Assembly (NCBI GenBank): GCA_035079385.1
Contig: JAVHKY010000005.1
Span: 2,356,001-2,420,000 of the forward strand
Source of the DNA: Aspidiotus rigidus
Lineage: Eukaryota > Arthropoda > Insecta > Hemiptera > Diaspididae
Direction: 5' to 3'
DNA: 64,000 bases
Positions 25,195 to 37,345 of the stretch are shown here, one piece after another. The notes beneath the pieces are model-generated. The model was not told the origin of the DNA. It saw only the letters and a list, made by a program, of their open reading frames with translations, and ran no database searches. How positions within the stretch are numbered: position 1 is the stretch's first letter; every line of letters starts with the position of its first letter. The position numbers and the translations under genes are program-made.

Positions 25195-26460
25195 CAAGCC
25201 GTAAGCCCGCTAAACATTATAAAATTTCAAATTATTTTCAAAATCCTTGATATTTAGGTATTTATCATTAGTATTCTTTTAGTTTAATTTCTAATTTAAT
25301 TCTTTAATTTGCAATTTTTCAATTTCATTTATTTTATGGTTGATATTTTGTTTTACACTTTCAATCTCGTTCTCAATATCTTCTCTGATTCTTGGACGCC
25401 GTCCTTTTAGAAGATCTTTTGCGCATTCTTCTTTCTGGGTGTATGCTGAAAAATTTGTCATTTTTTGTGGATACAATTGTCCAAAAATTTTAAAAATTGT
25501 AAATATGTTTGGAACTTCATTACACCCTAAAGAAGTCATTGAAAGCGCATTGTTGTATTTTCGCAAATTATTAAGAAAATGAGAAGATCTATTATTCCTT
25601 CCGTTTAATAGTTTTTGAAGAAGATCCGGCATCGAGGGTAAATCAGGTAACTCAATCTTACCACTCCCGCAACAGAATTTCCGATTTTCAGTTTCAAATA
25701 ATTTTCCATCACAAAATATGCACGTGATTGCCAGATTCCCAATTGAACTTCCACTGGTATATTCTTTCTCAATAATGTACCTAACGGATGGATTATTATC
25801 GTTCTGACAATCATTTTCCACATTATTTTCTGATGTCAAAATTTCGGATTGACACGAGTCCTCTTCCCTTTGTTCGTCAACCGCCCTAGATTTCCTTTCT
25901 TGCATTTTGGCATTCCAATTAGATTGCAATAAAGGGAGAAATCCGTGACTTTGATCTTGAATTTTCGAAATTGACGTGAATTGTTTTTCTTTTCTTAGTC
26001 CTCACGTTAAATTTGAAATAATGAAAGAACACCACCATTTTTTCAGATAATTGCTAAGCAAAATCTTTATCGTAACCCTACACTATTCGATTACTCATAG
26101 TATGGGCATTCAAAATTTCTCCGGTTGAAAAGAACCATTTTCCAAAAATGATTGCCTAGCACATATTAATTTTCGATGAACGTCAACAAAAATGATTGCT
26201 TAGCATTTTCAATCAATAAATTAATGAATGATACAGATTTTTCATCTCTTGAATCATTAATGACCCCCCCCCCCCCCCCCCTCAAGCACAAAGATATACT
26301 ACACGCCATTCGCCTGATTTCGTAACTTCAAATTTATTACGCATAAACCTTCTCCTACGCAAGCTAAAGCAATGGAAACAAATTCCAAGTTTATAGGTGA
26401 AATAGGAATAAAGTTAAATGGATTTGCGATTTTGCAACTTCTCTTTATATAATAGATAGA
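25195..26460 (-). mobile_element. Helitron-like element, copy 1
   Basis: On the minus strand the copy starts TCTATCTATTATATAAAGAG (at 26460) and ends near GCGGGCTTACGGCTTG (about 25195). A second copy on the plus strand at 43576-44428 shares both ends and most flanking interior, which defines the termini. It begins with the TC typical of Helitrons, but the 3' end is CTTG rather than canonical CTRR. It contains the partial Rep/helicase-type frame 25929-25291. Insertion was into a repeat unit within the hAT-like element. Confidence 0.7.
25291..25929 (-). pseudogene. N-terminal part of a Helitron Rep/helicase protein
   Basis: A 212-codon frame with the Cys-bearing module CIFCDGKLFETENRKFCCG followed by GKIELPDLPSMPDLLQKLL and FLNNLRKYNNALSMTSLG, the conserved lead-in found in Helitron helicases before the HUH Rep domain. 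The HUH motif, the two catalytic Tyr and the PIF1 helicase are absent, so the frame is a remnant. It ends with a charged coiled-coil-like segment (ENEIESVKQNINHKINEIEK). Confidence 0.75.
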
Positions 26461-26706
26461 TTCAAAATCCGGGACTGAGACGTCACAATTTGATGACTCC
26501 ACAGGTCAGCCTTGTGACGTCACAATCTACGTTTTTCAGATCGCACGTGTGCCATAAAACAAGTTCCCTGCCACCACTCGTTTAACTTTGTTAAAGAACT
26601 CGTGAGGTTTTTATTTTTTCTTGCTCGTTAACTGATTTACTTTCAAAAAAAGTTAAGTAAATGGCAAGTATTTTCAGAATTTCCTTTCAGTAGACACCCT
26701 GCCACT

Positions 26707-27420
26707 CCAAGCAGATGTTATCGGCGATTCAAAGCTACTCCTACCAAGCAATTTCTGTCCTGAAGAACAATGAAGAAAAGAGAGTGAAGCAGATCGCAGT
26801 AGTCAACGACTATTCTAGGGACATGGTTGAGAGGGTAATTGGGAAAATGGAAGCAAAGAAAGGAACTCGAGACAGCACAGTGGAAAATTAATCTAGATCA
26901 GTACCATTCATAGGAAAGCACACAAATAAAGAGATAGAGGCGTTCAGTGGTTATGCATAACAACTGACCCATGGTGTAGTAAGTAAGCGACGATCAGATG
27001 GTGGAAAAGGACAAGAGAAGTTTGAGCGGAGTTTACAAGCTCAATTTCGAACAGTGCGAAAGCATCTACGTTGATGAGGCTGGGGGAAAGTTCAAAATTA
27101 GGTGAAAGGAGCGCAAAACATCAAGGAAGAAAGAAGATGGGGAACCACTGTTCGGCAAACAATCCAATGAAGAACAGCACATATTCAAAGTCATGCATAT
27201 AGAAACGCGCATGAAGAGAAAAAATCCGTGGGAACAGGTGGAAATTAACCGGCTTGGTGATTGAACAAAACCGACCAATGGATAACAGCAAACCACGTCG
27301 GCAATAGAAACGCAGTATGTGACGGATGAATCAATCGTAGCCAATTATATCACATTGTTGGATTATTAAAAACTACTGTTCAAGGTCTTGTTCCTCAATA
27401 TCAATACAACTAATATGTTC
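26707..27420 (+). pseudogene. Penelope-like element, 3' piece of the copy begun at 24040
   Basis: Continues the interrupted PLE: AISVLKNNEEKR, VERVIGKMEAKKGTRDS, VPFIGKHTNKEIEAF, then decayed GIY-YIG endonuclease text (SLSGVYKL equivalents broken by frameshifts). The end (27360-27420) aligns with the terminal region of family A, but the hammerhead core is degraded: the CTGATGA block is CTAATAT, while CCGAAA is kept. Many stops and frameshifts; non-functional. Confidence 0.8.
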
Positions 27421-27910
27421 AACCGAAAATTTCAGCTTCGGCTTTCGGCTCAAACTTACGACCTGGAAAAATTTGGCTTTTGAAAAAATTTAGCTGCCTT
27501 TTGGCTAATTTAGCTAATTTTTGACTGATCAATGATGTTATGAAGGAATGTGAGTCCTGATAGAAGAATGTGGAGAGTTGGTGCTTTGTCGTACTTGTGG
27601 AAGATACCTCTTCTCCAGTTTGTGTTCATTATCTGCGCGCTTCTATGCGGAACGCCCGAACAGCTCAACTGAATCAAAACCAATCTCTCTCATCTTTGTT
27701 AATTTTCTTCATAACGAAGCCAGTCTGGTCTAGAGAGTGGAGCAGTTGAACTTGAAATTTGAATACTCGAGCAGTGCATTTTTATTTTATTTCTCTCTTA
27801 TCAAAGAAAACTTAGCTGAATTCGGCTTTTGACATGTTCCATGTCTTCTCTCGCCGGACCCCGATTTTGAAACTCGCGAGTACACCCCGCGTAGTAATAA
27901 TAATTAATAA

Positions 27911-28003
<93 letters not shown>

Positions 28004-28990
28004 AATATAATTAATAATTAATATAATTAAATGATTAATATAATTAATAATTAGAAAATCTCTACCCCGTGGGTGATTCAGAAATTCGCGAGTACACCCC
28101 GCGTAATAATAATAAATAATTAAATAATTAATAATTAAATAATTGAATAATTAAATAATTAAATAAATAAATAATTAAATAATTAGAAAATTTTCCAAGT
28201 CCCTCTTCCTATCATATATGGCTGGATAGTCGAAATTTTTCCAAGTCCCCTAGACTTGAATTGTCTCATACCATTCCAATACAACAGCGAGACAAAGGGC
28301 GAACTCGTAATAATTAATAATAAATAAATAAATAAATAATATTAAATAATTAAATAATTAAATAATTAAATAATTAAATAATTAATATAATTAATAATTT
28401 GGAAATTTGTCTCATACCATTCTAATACAACAGCGAGACAGGGGGCGAACGAGCGGAGCGAGTTCGCGCTACCTCATATTTCTCATAGAAGACTTGAATT
28501 TTCTCATACCATTCCAATACAACAGCGAGATCGCTCGTTCGCCCCACGAAAGTTGATACCTCAAAATATAGAACACCCACAATTACCTCAAAATATTTCT
28601 CATACAAGACTTATACGACGCCAAGATAGGTAAAGGGGTAAACGAATAATATCTCACGAACACTTGACCTAGTAGAAGAATTAATAATAAATAAATAGAT
28701 AAATAATATTAAATAATTAAATAATAGAATAATTAAATAATTAAATAAATAAAGGCTGGATAGTCGAAATTTTTCCAAGTCCCCTAGACTTGAATTGTCT
28801 CATACCATTCCAATACAACAGCGAGTTCGCGCTACCTCATATTTCTCATAGAAGACTTATACGACGCCAAGATAGGTAAAGGGGTAAACGAATAATATCT
28901 CACGAACACTTGACCTAGTAGAAGCCTAGACTGAAATATTTCAAGATGACTGATAAAATATAAAAGACATGGAACACGATTTTCATTTAT
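27421..28990. repeat. AT-rich simple repeats and short dispersed repeats
   Basis: A long AAAT microsatellite (27909-28002) is followed by blocks of AATTA/AATAA repeats (28003-28200, 28310-28400, 28680-28755). Between them, segments recur: CATACCATTCCAATACAACAG (28270, 28415, 28505, 28800), GCGAACGAGCGGAGCGAG (28446) and AGACTTATACGACGCCAAG. The same segments occur near 38.6-39.7 kb. No gene. Confidence 0.75.
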
Positions 28991-31333
28991 TTGGCTATGA
29001 CAGAAAATTTTTGTTTTCAGCCAGCTGCAATACTCTGTTCGAAAGCACTCTGGTAAGCTGACTGTACTTTTGAGAGCTTTTCAATTTTCAGTGCTCTACT
29101 TACACCTCATCACACTCACTATGAATTCCGATGGTAACTGAAAGCCCGAAATAAGGAGAAAGGACAAAATGTACATGGAAAAGGTGGCCCTGGTGAGAAA
29201 GGTGACTGACTCGCCTTATTTGGTGACGCTGGTCATAGGTTACGACACTACGAAAGAAAACAAAATCGTATGCTATACTAATTGGTCGATTCGATATCAT
29301 CATTTAAATTCCTTAGTATTACGATTGAAGAATTGTCGTTGATTTTCGAATCGATAAAAAGTTGAATACATCTTTCGCAGATAAAGATTTAGGTACGCGA
29401 TCGTAGGATGATTCGAATATTTTACATTTTGGACGCGGTAGGTAAAGTGCGGGGAGTTTCGTCATCTGCTACTGCATCCTGAAGCCTTGAGTTGAGTCCG
29501 AAAATACTTATCGGGGAATTTGCAAAGAATAATATAATACTTAGTGTGTACACCTTAATAAAGTAAACAATTCGAAAAGGAAAACTGATTTGATGAGAAT
29601 ATCGTCGTTTATGCACGTGATTACGTAATTCAAATTTTTTCCTATATCATGACTACAATGTTACGCATACAGAGAAGAGATGTGTGGTCTCGTAATAATT
29701 GTAACTAATAATTACGTTTTTTGAAATTACATATCACTGTTGATGAGAAAAAAAAAAAAAAAAAAAAAAAAAAGAATGAAAATAACTACTCGATTATTGA
29801 AGGTTATTACCGGAATTTGAATCAATTTTTTTCCTCTTATTGTTATGAATGGTTCAAATATAGTCTTATTGACTGAAATGTTTGTCGAAAGATGTTACAC
29901 AAATTCGTCGGTGAATCATTGCGTCGGCGGTCGTGGAACCTTGAAAAACTGATTCAGTACTTTTAATTGTGAACAGATCAAATATATTAGCGTGAAACCA
30001 ACGTACTTCCAAAAGTAGTGTACTTCGGTATGCGCGTGCGAATTAAGATGTTGCATTCCATATTTTGGCAGAAAATGCAGTTCTACGCTTCCTATCGCAC
30101 TAAATATCTCAGTCTTGTAGGTTAGTTCCGTTTTCGAGGGTTGTGTAAAGGTCATCATCATCGTCGTCGTATTAAAAACGAATTCAAGCTCATTCATTAT
30201 TTCGATACCATTCTATCCGTATGCATACCTGGACACGGGAATGGAGACTGTCTAGATAATGCGAACACGAATAAAATAAACACGAAACGAGAGAGGCCTG
30301 TACCGTGTTATTGTCATCCCGACATTATAATTTATGTACGAGTAATTGGTTTTGGTATAATAGTTTTTTTCCCACATCGATCGTATTATTTTTATTTATT
30401 TTTATTTTTATTTTTTTTTTCTTTCTTTCTTCTTCATTACCGTTCTACCATTTGAAAATGTTGCAGACTAGTCGGGATAAACTATTTTTTCCTTGTTTGT
30501 GGAGAAGGCCGTTGGTTGTTTTAGTCACGTTTTGTTGCTTTTGCCTCTGATACGAACGCTCTTGATTTGTTTTTAATGCTTCTAACCTTAAAAATTAAAA
30601 AAGGATCGTGAATATTAGGCATTGTTTGCGTGCATCAGTGATTTATATTGATGAGCTGCGGTGACGGTTCGTATTTTTTAGTTATTGATGCGCGGATTGA
30701 TAGTGGGAACTGATTACCTTTCGAATGTTCTTCGTAATACCACCTGCACCGCGTGTTTCGATCGCCATAAATTTATCGTGTATAATATTATTAGAGTTCG
30801 TTGAATGATTTTTGCTTAAGTTGGAGCAGGAAAGGGTCACTTTTTAGAGTCGTTTTCTTCGCTTTTATATTACTATAATTTTGGGATATTTTTTCGAAAA
30901 ACCTGTCGACCTCTGATGAGTGAGAGACTCGAGAAAATCCTGAGCTCGTAGCACTGCAGAAAAAGAACTGAGAAAAGTTCGAGCTCCAAACTTTGCAGTG
31001 GTGGACAGACTTAGGAATTCATTCTATGAGTGGTAAAGCAGAGGAAGCAACGGGAACATTCAAGCCCAATGTGCACATAAGAGAAGGAAATGTGCAAAAT
31101 TTCACCCTGCGAGTTTTCCACAAAAAATTTAGAAGCTCCGCTGCTCCCTGAATAACGGCCAGGCTAGAATCCGCTATGAAGAGTCACATTTCAACACGTT
31201 TTTTCGAATTAGAAAAGAATTTTTTTTTCGAGCTTTTGATCTACTTCATCTTTTTTTAGTTTCCCTTTTTGAAAAGTATGCCGAACCGCAGAAATATTCG
31301 TTGGGATAAAATGGATCACAACTTGGACAAATT
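28991..31333. other. Gene-free, within the putative long intron
   Basis: No exon or element termini recognised. Poly(A) run at 29750-29773 and a T-rich run near 30375-30430. The word GCTCTACTTACACCTCA at 29093 recurs at 51708 next to a PLE, so part is repetitive. Confidence 0.4.
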
Positions 31334-31968
31334 CTTCTAAGCAAGGGTGTTGGAGGCATAATTATTTTTGGAGGTCTCCGGAACGAATACAGAAAATGAC
31401 CCTCCGACTCCGGTTGCCAACAATGGACACGTTCGGAGACGCTTCCTGACCTCCAAAGTATGTCTCTGAAGGTACCTGCAAGTGCCTCCAGCACAATTAT
31501 TGAAATTGGAGAAAATGCCTCCGGAGGCATTGTCGGAGACGCCTTGTAATATTGATCAGTGTGACCAGATGTAGCCTATTGGCCTATCAGTGTTGCCAGA
31601 TGACAGATGATTCTCAGAAGGTGTATTTAAAACTTTGGCTTTTAGTCGACCGAGCAGCGTTAGCATCAATTGTGGCGAATGAGGTTTTAAAAAAATGCCT
31701 CCCAAAGGGTCTTTGGAAGCACCTCCAAGCCTCTAGGTGGGAGCAAGGTACCTAGGAGGCAAAATGCTCCAGCCTCCAACTTTTTGGTTTAAATCCTCAC
31801 TATAGTACTCTGGAGGCACTTTATGGGTAGCTCCAGACGCCTTCAAAAGGGTCCTTGGAATCGCCTCCGTGTCTTCAGTGAGCCTTCAAAATTTTAGCTA
31901 GCCTCCACCACCGTCACACTAGAGGCAGAGGTGAAGTGCCTCCAGCCTCCAACACCTTTGCTTCTAAG
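31334..31968. mobile_element. Non-autonomous hAT element, 619 bp
   Basis: Element 31342-31960 begins CAAGGGTGTTGGAGGC and ends GCCTCCAACACCTTTG, inverted with one mismatch. CTTCTAAG flanks both ends exactly (31334-31341 and 31961-31968), the 8-bp duplication expected for hAT. The inside is full of direct and inverted GCCTCCA/TGGAGGC words. No transposase. Confidence 0.9.
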
Positions 31969-34900
31969 CAACATAACCTAACCTATCTTAGATTGAGGAT
32001 GACTCCCTTCTGCGTAACATAACCTAACGAAACTTTAATTGATGACGTCATCAAAGTCGACGGACGTGGATGTTCTCTGAGGATTCACTCGAGCTCCTCT
32101 TAAACAAAACAGATCGCGGGTTCCTCGCTAAAAAAACTTACTGGTTGTGAAATTAAATGAGATCTGGACTACCCCATCAAGTCCTTTCTAGATAGGGGCT
32201 CAGAAAGCTCGAATTTTCCCAAGTCCTCCTTCTATTAGGGTCCAAAGCTTAAAATTTATACGCCGGAAGTCGAAATCATTCCAAGCCACCTTCTCATATA
32301 TTTTAACAGGGAATCTGTCTTATCGGTTGGGATTTTTTGGAAAAGAAGTCCCCCGTCCGGCAACATCAAGGTCATATCAGATATAGCTTGGAGGTCGACG
32401 TTTTTTCAAGGCCCCGCTCCTCTCATTTATAGCTCCAAAGTTTGGGACTATGACGTTAAAATCAGATGATGTCATAGATCGTTTCTTTTTTAATCACCCT
32501 CGTATCATACTTAGCTCCGAGATCGTTTCATGTATAGCTTTCTATTTTTCAGATCCTACGTGTCCAATAAAACAGGTTCCCTGCCACCCCTCGGTCAACT
32601 CCTTCTTTAAATAACCCGTGAGTTTTGTTCGGAGGTCGAAATTTTTCCAAGTCTCTCCCGTATCATATATCTGTGGTGTCACAATTTGATGACGTCATAG
32701 GTCAGCCTTGTGATACCCCATAAAACAATTTCCCTACTACCCCTCGGTCAACTCCGTTAGAGAACCCGTGAGTTCACCTCTGATCTACTGCTTGGAGATC
32801 GAATTTGTCGTTACCCCTTATCATACAGGTCGACGACCGAAGTTTTTCTAAGTACGCCTTTCCACTCGTAAAACTCGAAGGTCGAAATTTTTCCAGGTCT
32901 CCTTTTTCGTATATCCAGTCGAAATTTTAAAGTTAGAGCACGGGGAACCTCTCCTTTCTCAAAAAAAGAATTATTAGTTAAGTGCGATTTCTGGATTCTA
33001 CGGAGAAAGCAGGAGTCTCTGCAAATTTTCGTATGGGGAGTCTTCCAGAATGATTTGGTTTTGAGGCCTTCAACGTGAAAAGAACTTGAAAAATTTCACA
33101 CCTCGAGTTCTATAAAGGTTGATGAAGGATCTGAAAAATGTCGGAGTTTCTCGAGGTTGAAAGATCTGAAAAACTCTCGAGCTCAGAGTTTCGTAGTAAA
33201 AGCAAACTTGAAAGAAATCGGTGCTTCAAACTTTGGTTTGTCGGAAATTCAAATGTGTACACAAAAAAAAGATGAGATTGTAAGGAAAGAAGCGCTTGTA
33301 TAGTTGAAACAAACTAGCGATCATGATTACATTGAGACAGTTGAGCCATAAAAAGAATAGGTAAATAGTTCAACGACACACGATGGCGATGAGATTTTTT
33401 AGCCCTTGGCAAAAAGGAAGAAGAAAAAAGAAGAACGTCGTCCGTTGTTGGCCAAGAATCGCGAGGTGAATGAACGAACGGTATGATGTACAATAAATCA
33501 GACTATAGCGGATCTATTTTCATTTTGTCGTCGCTAATTTAACGTAAATATTTTTTCCCCTCGTATAACGTCTTAAGTTTTTGGAATCATTAAATAGCTA
33601 TAGGAAGATGAACTAGAAATTTAAATGTCACTAGTAATAATTATTATGAAAAGACGACGTGTCGATTGTTTTGGCATGAGCACAGCGAAGTAATGCTGAG
33701 AAGTTTTCGTTTGTAGATTGACTGCATTCAACGAGGTATACAAGAAAATTTTGTGTAACCTACTTAAAAAAAAATGTTGAGTATGATTTTCGAGAAAATC
33801 TTTTCTGACTTCCCGTGAGATTTTGAGTTTCTTGATCGCGAGCAATTGGAAAAAATCTCGGTGAGAAGGACGAAGAAAATTTGCTATGCAGACTTAGGGA
33901 GACAGCGACGAGACGAGAGACCTGAAAAAGAGTGCCGAGGCTCGAAGCCATCAGGGAAAGAGAAGCTGAAAAATATAATTTTGACCTTTGAACTTCATTC
34001 CGTATGAAAGAAGGGAGACTTGAAGAAACTTTGAATTCAAAAAAGGCCTTGGAGGTGAAATGTAGTCTTGCTCATTCCATTTGACTAAGCAAGTCCGAAC
34101 TTCTGAATACAGACGCGATTTTTATTGATGTCATCCCGTCAAAGGCGGTTATCCCTTCATTTCATTTCCGATTTCTATCAAAAAGCTGATTGGGGCATTT
34201 TTGAAACATTTCAAGACTGATTTATTACTTCTCTTTTCTAAATTTTGCAGCACGTTCAGTTCGTTAGAGCTCTGAAGTACAAATTTTTAGACTATATTTA
34301 ATGATTTTGTTACCATATGAATTTTACGTCAAAAAAATGATTTTCAGCTATTTCAAGTCCCGCTTAAAAGATGAATAAAATGTTTGAATTTTCGCCGTAA
34401 GACTCCGACGTGTGTGTGGTTAAAAATTTTTCTCTTCATTCTAGAGGGAATCTTTCTATATTACGCGTACAAACTTCTTTTTGATTTGTATTTGCGTATA
34501 ATTCCTGATTTTCTGCAAAAAAATAGAAATCTAAGAAAAAAAGAAGGAAAAAAATGCAATCACCTTGTGATTTGATAATGAAATAAATTTTTAAAATACA
34601 AATAGCGGCAAATTACAAAAAAAAAAAAACTTCTTATTTGACAACCTTGTTAGTCCAAATAGGAATTTGGTTGTAAAACTAGGTGAGTCCGAAGTTGAAT
34701 GTAGCTACGGAAATCTTAATTTTTTTCAAGTTCGACGAATTATGTAAATGAATTTCTTGTCTTCGTGTGATGTCTTATATAGAATGGGCCGCGATATTTC
34801 TGAATGAAAAAATTTCTCATCAATACAGTGCAAAGGAGGAAAACGCTGAAGTTGAACTTGAGATATTTTTGTTTCACGTGAGTACGTACAATCTTGCGAT

Positions 34901-35807
34901 AGATTGAAGCAGAGATCACAAAAAAAAAAAAATTTGTTACTGTTGTATTCGTAATGTAAAGCTGTACATGGTACAGAAACCAGCATTGTTTGTTTTCGAA
35001 ATCATGAATTGGTTTTATAGTTTTTTGCTCGTGAAAATTTTGTTTCGATGCGAGAATGGACCGAAAAAAATCTTGATCCGGTAATTCTAAAAAAGGGGCC
35101 TTCTGAACTTCTTTTCCTGATGGTATTGGATGTTCGTTTTGCTCTTTTGAGAAGTTGTTTCATTGTGCCGGAAGATGGTATTGTCAGAAAATACTTTATA
35201 TTTTGTGTACGTATTTTAAATGGAACATTCCTGACCTACGAGATCGTTAATTTTTCTATTTTCAAAAATCGTCGCCTTCTCAAGGACTGAGCATGTCAAT
35301 CGTCAATTTGGGTTCGATACTAAAAAAATCTACTCAACATTATGTAGAATGTAGTCCTGATCGACATTGCGTCGATTTATGGTTACTGGGTTAGTAGGAA
35401 GAGTCGACCAACTCATTTTTATCACATTGATTTCTAGTCGATTCTTAGTCAAACCCTGTTGTGCAGTCGGTTTGTTGTGTTTTGTCCAAATACTCAGTAC
35501 AAACTTTGAATCAATGTCTGCCGATTGTTGACTCTATTTTGACCGATTTATCACGTCGATCCTCAGTCGATGTGTGATCAACCCCTTTCCCGAGTGTTTT
35601 GTCTGTTAGGTGACTTTGCTACTCGCAGCCAGAATGCGTAGTCATATAATTGTATTAAAAATCATTTTTACACGTGACCAATGAGGGGGAGGGTACGATA
35701 ATGCCCTTAATTATGAAGCTGAAGTATGATTAATTGTTACGACCAAAATGTAACTCATTTGCAATCTCAATTCTGATTCCTTTCTGCTTGTTCATTCAAA
35801 ATCAACG
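31969..35807. repeat. Mosaic of decayed dispersed repeats
   Basis: From about 32030 to 32960 the sequence carries degraded copies of the words seen in the 46-bp repeat family (CATAAAACAGGTTCCCTG, GTCGAAATTTTTCCAAGTC, TATCATATATAGCTC) and TGACGTCA-type palindromes. From 33000 to 35800 no gene or terminus is recognised. Confidence 0.5.
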
Positions 35808-36235
35808 TTAAGGGTATGCTCTACCTAGTCACCAACACATAAACACTCACAAAATGGTGTATTGTGAATTTTGCCCGAAGATATTTAATTCAGTGGTGTA
35901 TAAAATATCTCGAAACTGCGTATTATTTTTTGTAGATGAAGATCAGAAATATGCGGCTAATTGGTCTACTTGAACTAATTTCAAACATTAATTGATGTTG
36001 GACGATTTAAAAATGGCTATATTTCAGACGTTACTTCGAACGTTTCTCGTTATTTTCTTGGAACATTTTGGAGCTGTTGAGTAATTGACCGTGTTTTCCT
36101 CAAGTCCAAGAATAATTATCCGGTGTTTTGAAATATTTTGAGCATGTGGGCAAAAATCGCCACCCGCAACACACCATTTTGTGTTATACACATGTAACTT
36201 GTGTGTGTGAGTGACTAGATAAAGCATACCCTTAA
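35808..36235. mobile_element. TTAA-flanked miniature element, 420 bp (piggyBac/Kolobok type)
   Basis: Element 35812-36231 starts GGGTATGCTCTACCTAGTCAC and ends with the complement GTGACTAGATAAAGCATACCC (two mismatches). TTAA is present on both sides (35808-35811 and 36232-36235), the target duplication made by piggyBac and Kolobok transposases. No coding capacity. Confidence 0.85.
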
Positions 36236-36775
36236 TCATGATGTAAAATGGATTCAAAATCGACGTCTATCGTGAATTGACATGGAAATTCACTACCAGC
36301 AGTCGACTCGATTTTTTCACATCAACTATGGAACGAAATCGACGTTCGATTTTGAGTGCTTTTAATCATTCTGCAGTCAAAACTGAAGGCAACTCACGTG
36401 ATAAAAAACTCAAATATATTTTATGAGTCGATGTGGATTCTATTGACGGTGACCCAGAGTCGATATGTTTACAGAAACAATTTATTGAGTTTAGGATTAA
36501 TTTCGAGGCGTGAAAATTTGTATTGTACCTAATACAAGACAGTCTACAACTCACATTTAGAAACGAATTTTTACTATTTACTCGCTCTTCAAAAGTTACC
36601 CTTTTTTGTACATTTTATGGCACTTCTGTACTTATTTAATATTCGGTTAAGAAATATAAAGAAGAAAAACGCCCTAAATAGCACCAATATTGGGGCGGGA
36701 CAATGCAGTCGCAGTCTTTGGGTCCGAATGGCAGAATTTTATAATGACTCAATTTCTCCTGGAGTGAGAACTCAC

Positions 36776-36856
36776 CTGGATATGATTCGGATATTCGGCG
36801 GAATTGATTTCTTCGATGTCGACAACAGCGTCCGTTGAACTTCGCGTGCTCTTCAT
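36776..36856 (-). CDS. Candidate first coding exon of the membrane-anchored protein gene
   Basis: Minus-strand ATG at 36856 opens 27 codons, MKSTRSSTDAVVDIEEINSA and on to HIQ, ending at a consensus donor CAG/GTGAGT. The frame ends in phase 0 and the exon at 23048 starts in phase 0 (QNYANDV), so the two join into one frame of 201 residues with the last exon. The acidic composition agrees with the following exon. The 13.7 kb intron between them holds only repeats and no competing minus-strand exon that I can see. The join is inference. Confidence 0.5.
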
Positions 36857-37049
36857 TTTTTTGTACTCGAAAAACCGGAAACAACAAAACTTGCGTCGAA
36901 TTCACAATGTGTACGCACAGATTAGGAAAATAAATAAAATTTTTTCAGGGAGTTGAACAATTTTTTTTTTTTTTTTTCTCGTAAAATTTTAGGATAATTC
37001 TGGAAAATTTTCTTTCGTACAAGTAAAGACCGAACAAACGAAACAATCA

Positions 37050-37345
37050 GCGAAATCCGCTGCACAGCTGATCCTTATCACTGTTACAAGCGCGCGGCTC
37101 GTTCTGACGCGTATTTTTCGGCTGAACAACCTTAACCGACTAACACGACTCGCTCCTGTGAGAGAGACTGATATTATGTCGACTCGATTCCGAAACTATA
37201 ATAACGTCGAACTGACCTCCGCGGAAGCCGAGTGCGTGGAGTGCGGCTCGCTGCTCATCAAAGCTAGCTGCTGGTACCCGTTGTGGCCAATTCTGGATCC
37301 GGCGAACACGGTAGTGCATGGTGGTGGTTTCGCGACGACCTTTTT
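37050..37345. promoter_or_regulatory. GC- and CpG-rich segment upstream of the 36856 exon
   Basis: This short block is clearly richer in G+C and CpG than its surroundings and starts about 200 bp upstream of the candidate first exon on the minus strand. It reads open on both strands (for example plus from 37176, minus from 37319) but neither product resembles a known protein, so I take it as a promoter or leader region. Confidence 0.35.

Larger units (their letters stand above)
24494..26706. mobile_element. hAT-like DNA element inserted in the PLE
   Basis: Element 24499-26701 starts CAGGGTGTCTA and ends TAGACACCCTG, an exact 11-bp inverted pair. CCACT occurs directly outside both ends (24494-24498 and 26702-26706); removing the element and one CCACT restores the PLE reading frame (SYHHSKQMLSAIQ). 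Subterminal AAGTCAAGTA words repeat at the left end, and related AAGT words occur at the right. TIR form suggests hAT with a 5-bp duplication. Its interior is foreign: tandem-repeat relics (24730-25190), a Helitron-like copy (25195-26460) and several TGACGTCA-containing palindromes. No hAT transposase seen. Confidence 0.85.

Noticed and set aside
29255..29290. A short stretch reading KIVCYTNWS, reminiscent of the start of GH18 chitinases
   Set aside because: Only nine residues match, nothing recognisable follows, and no splice donor is suitably placed.
31969..32040. Two CCTAACCTAA-like words resembling insect telomere repeat
   Set aside because: Only two degenerate units occur, inside decayed repeat sequence; no telomeric array.
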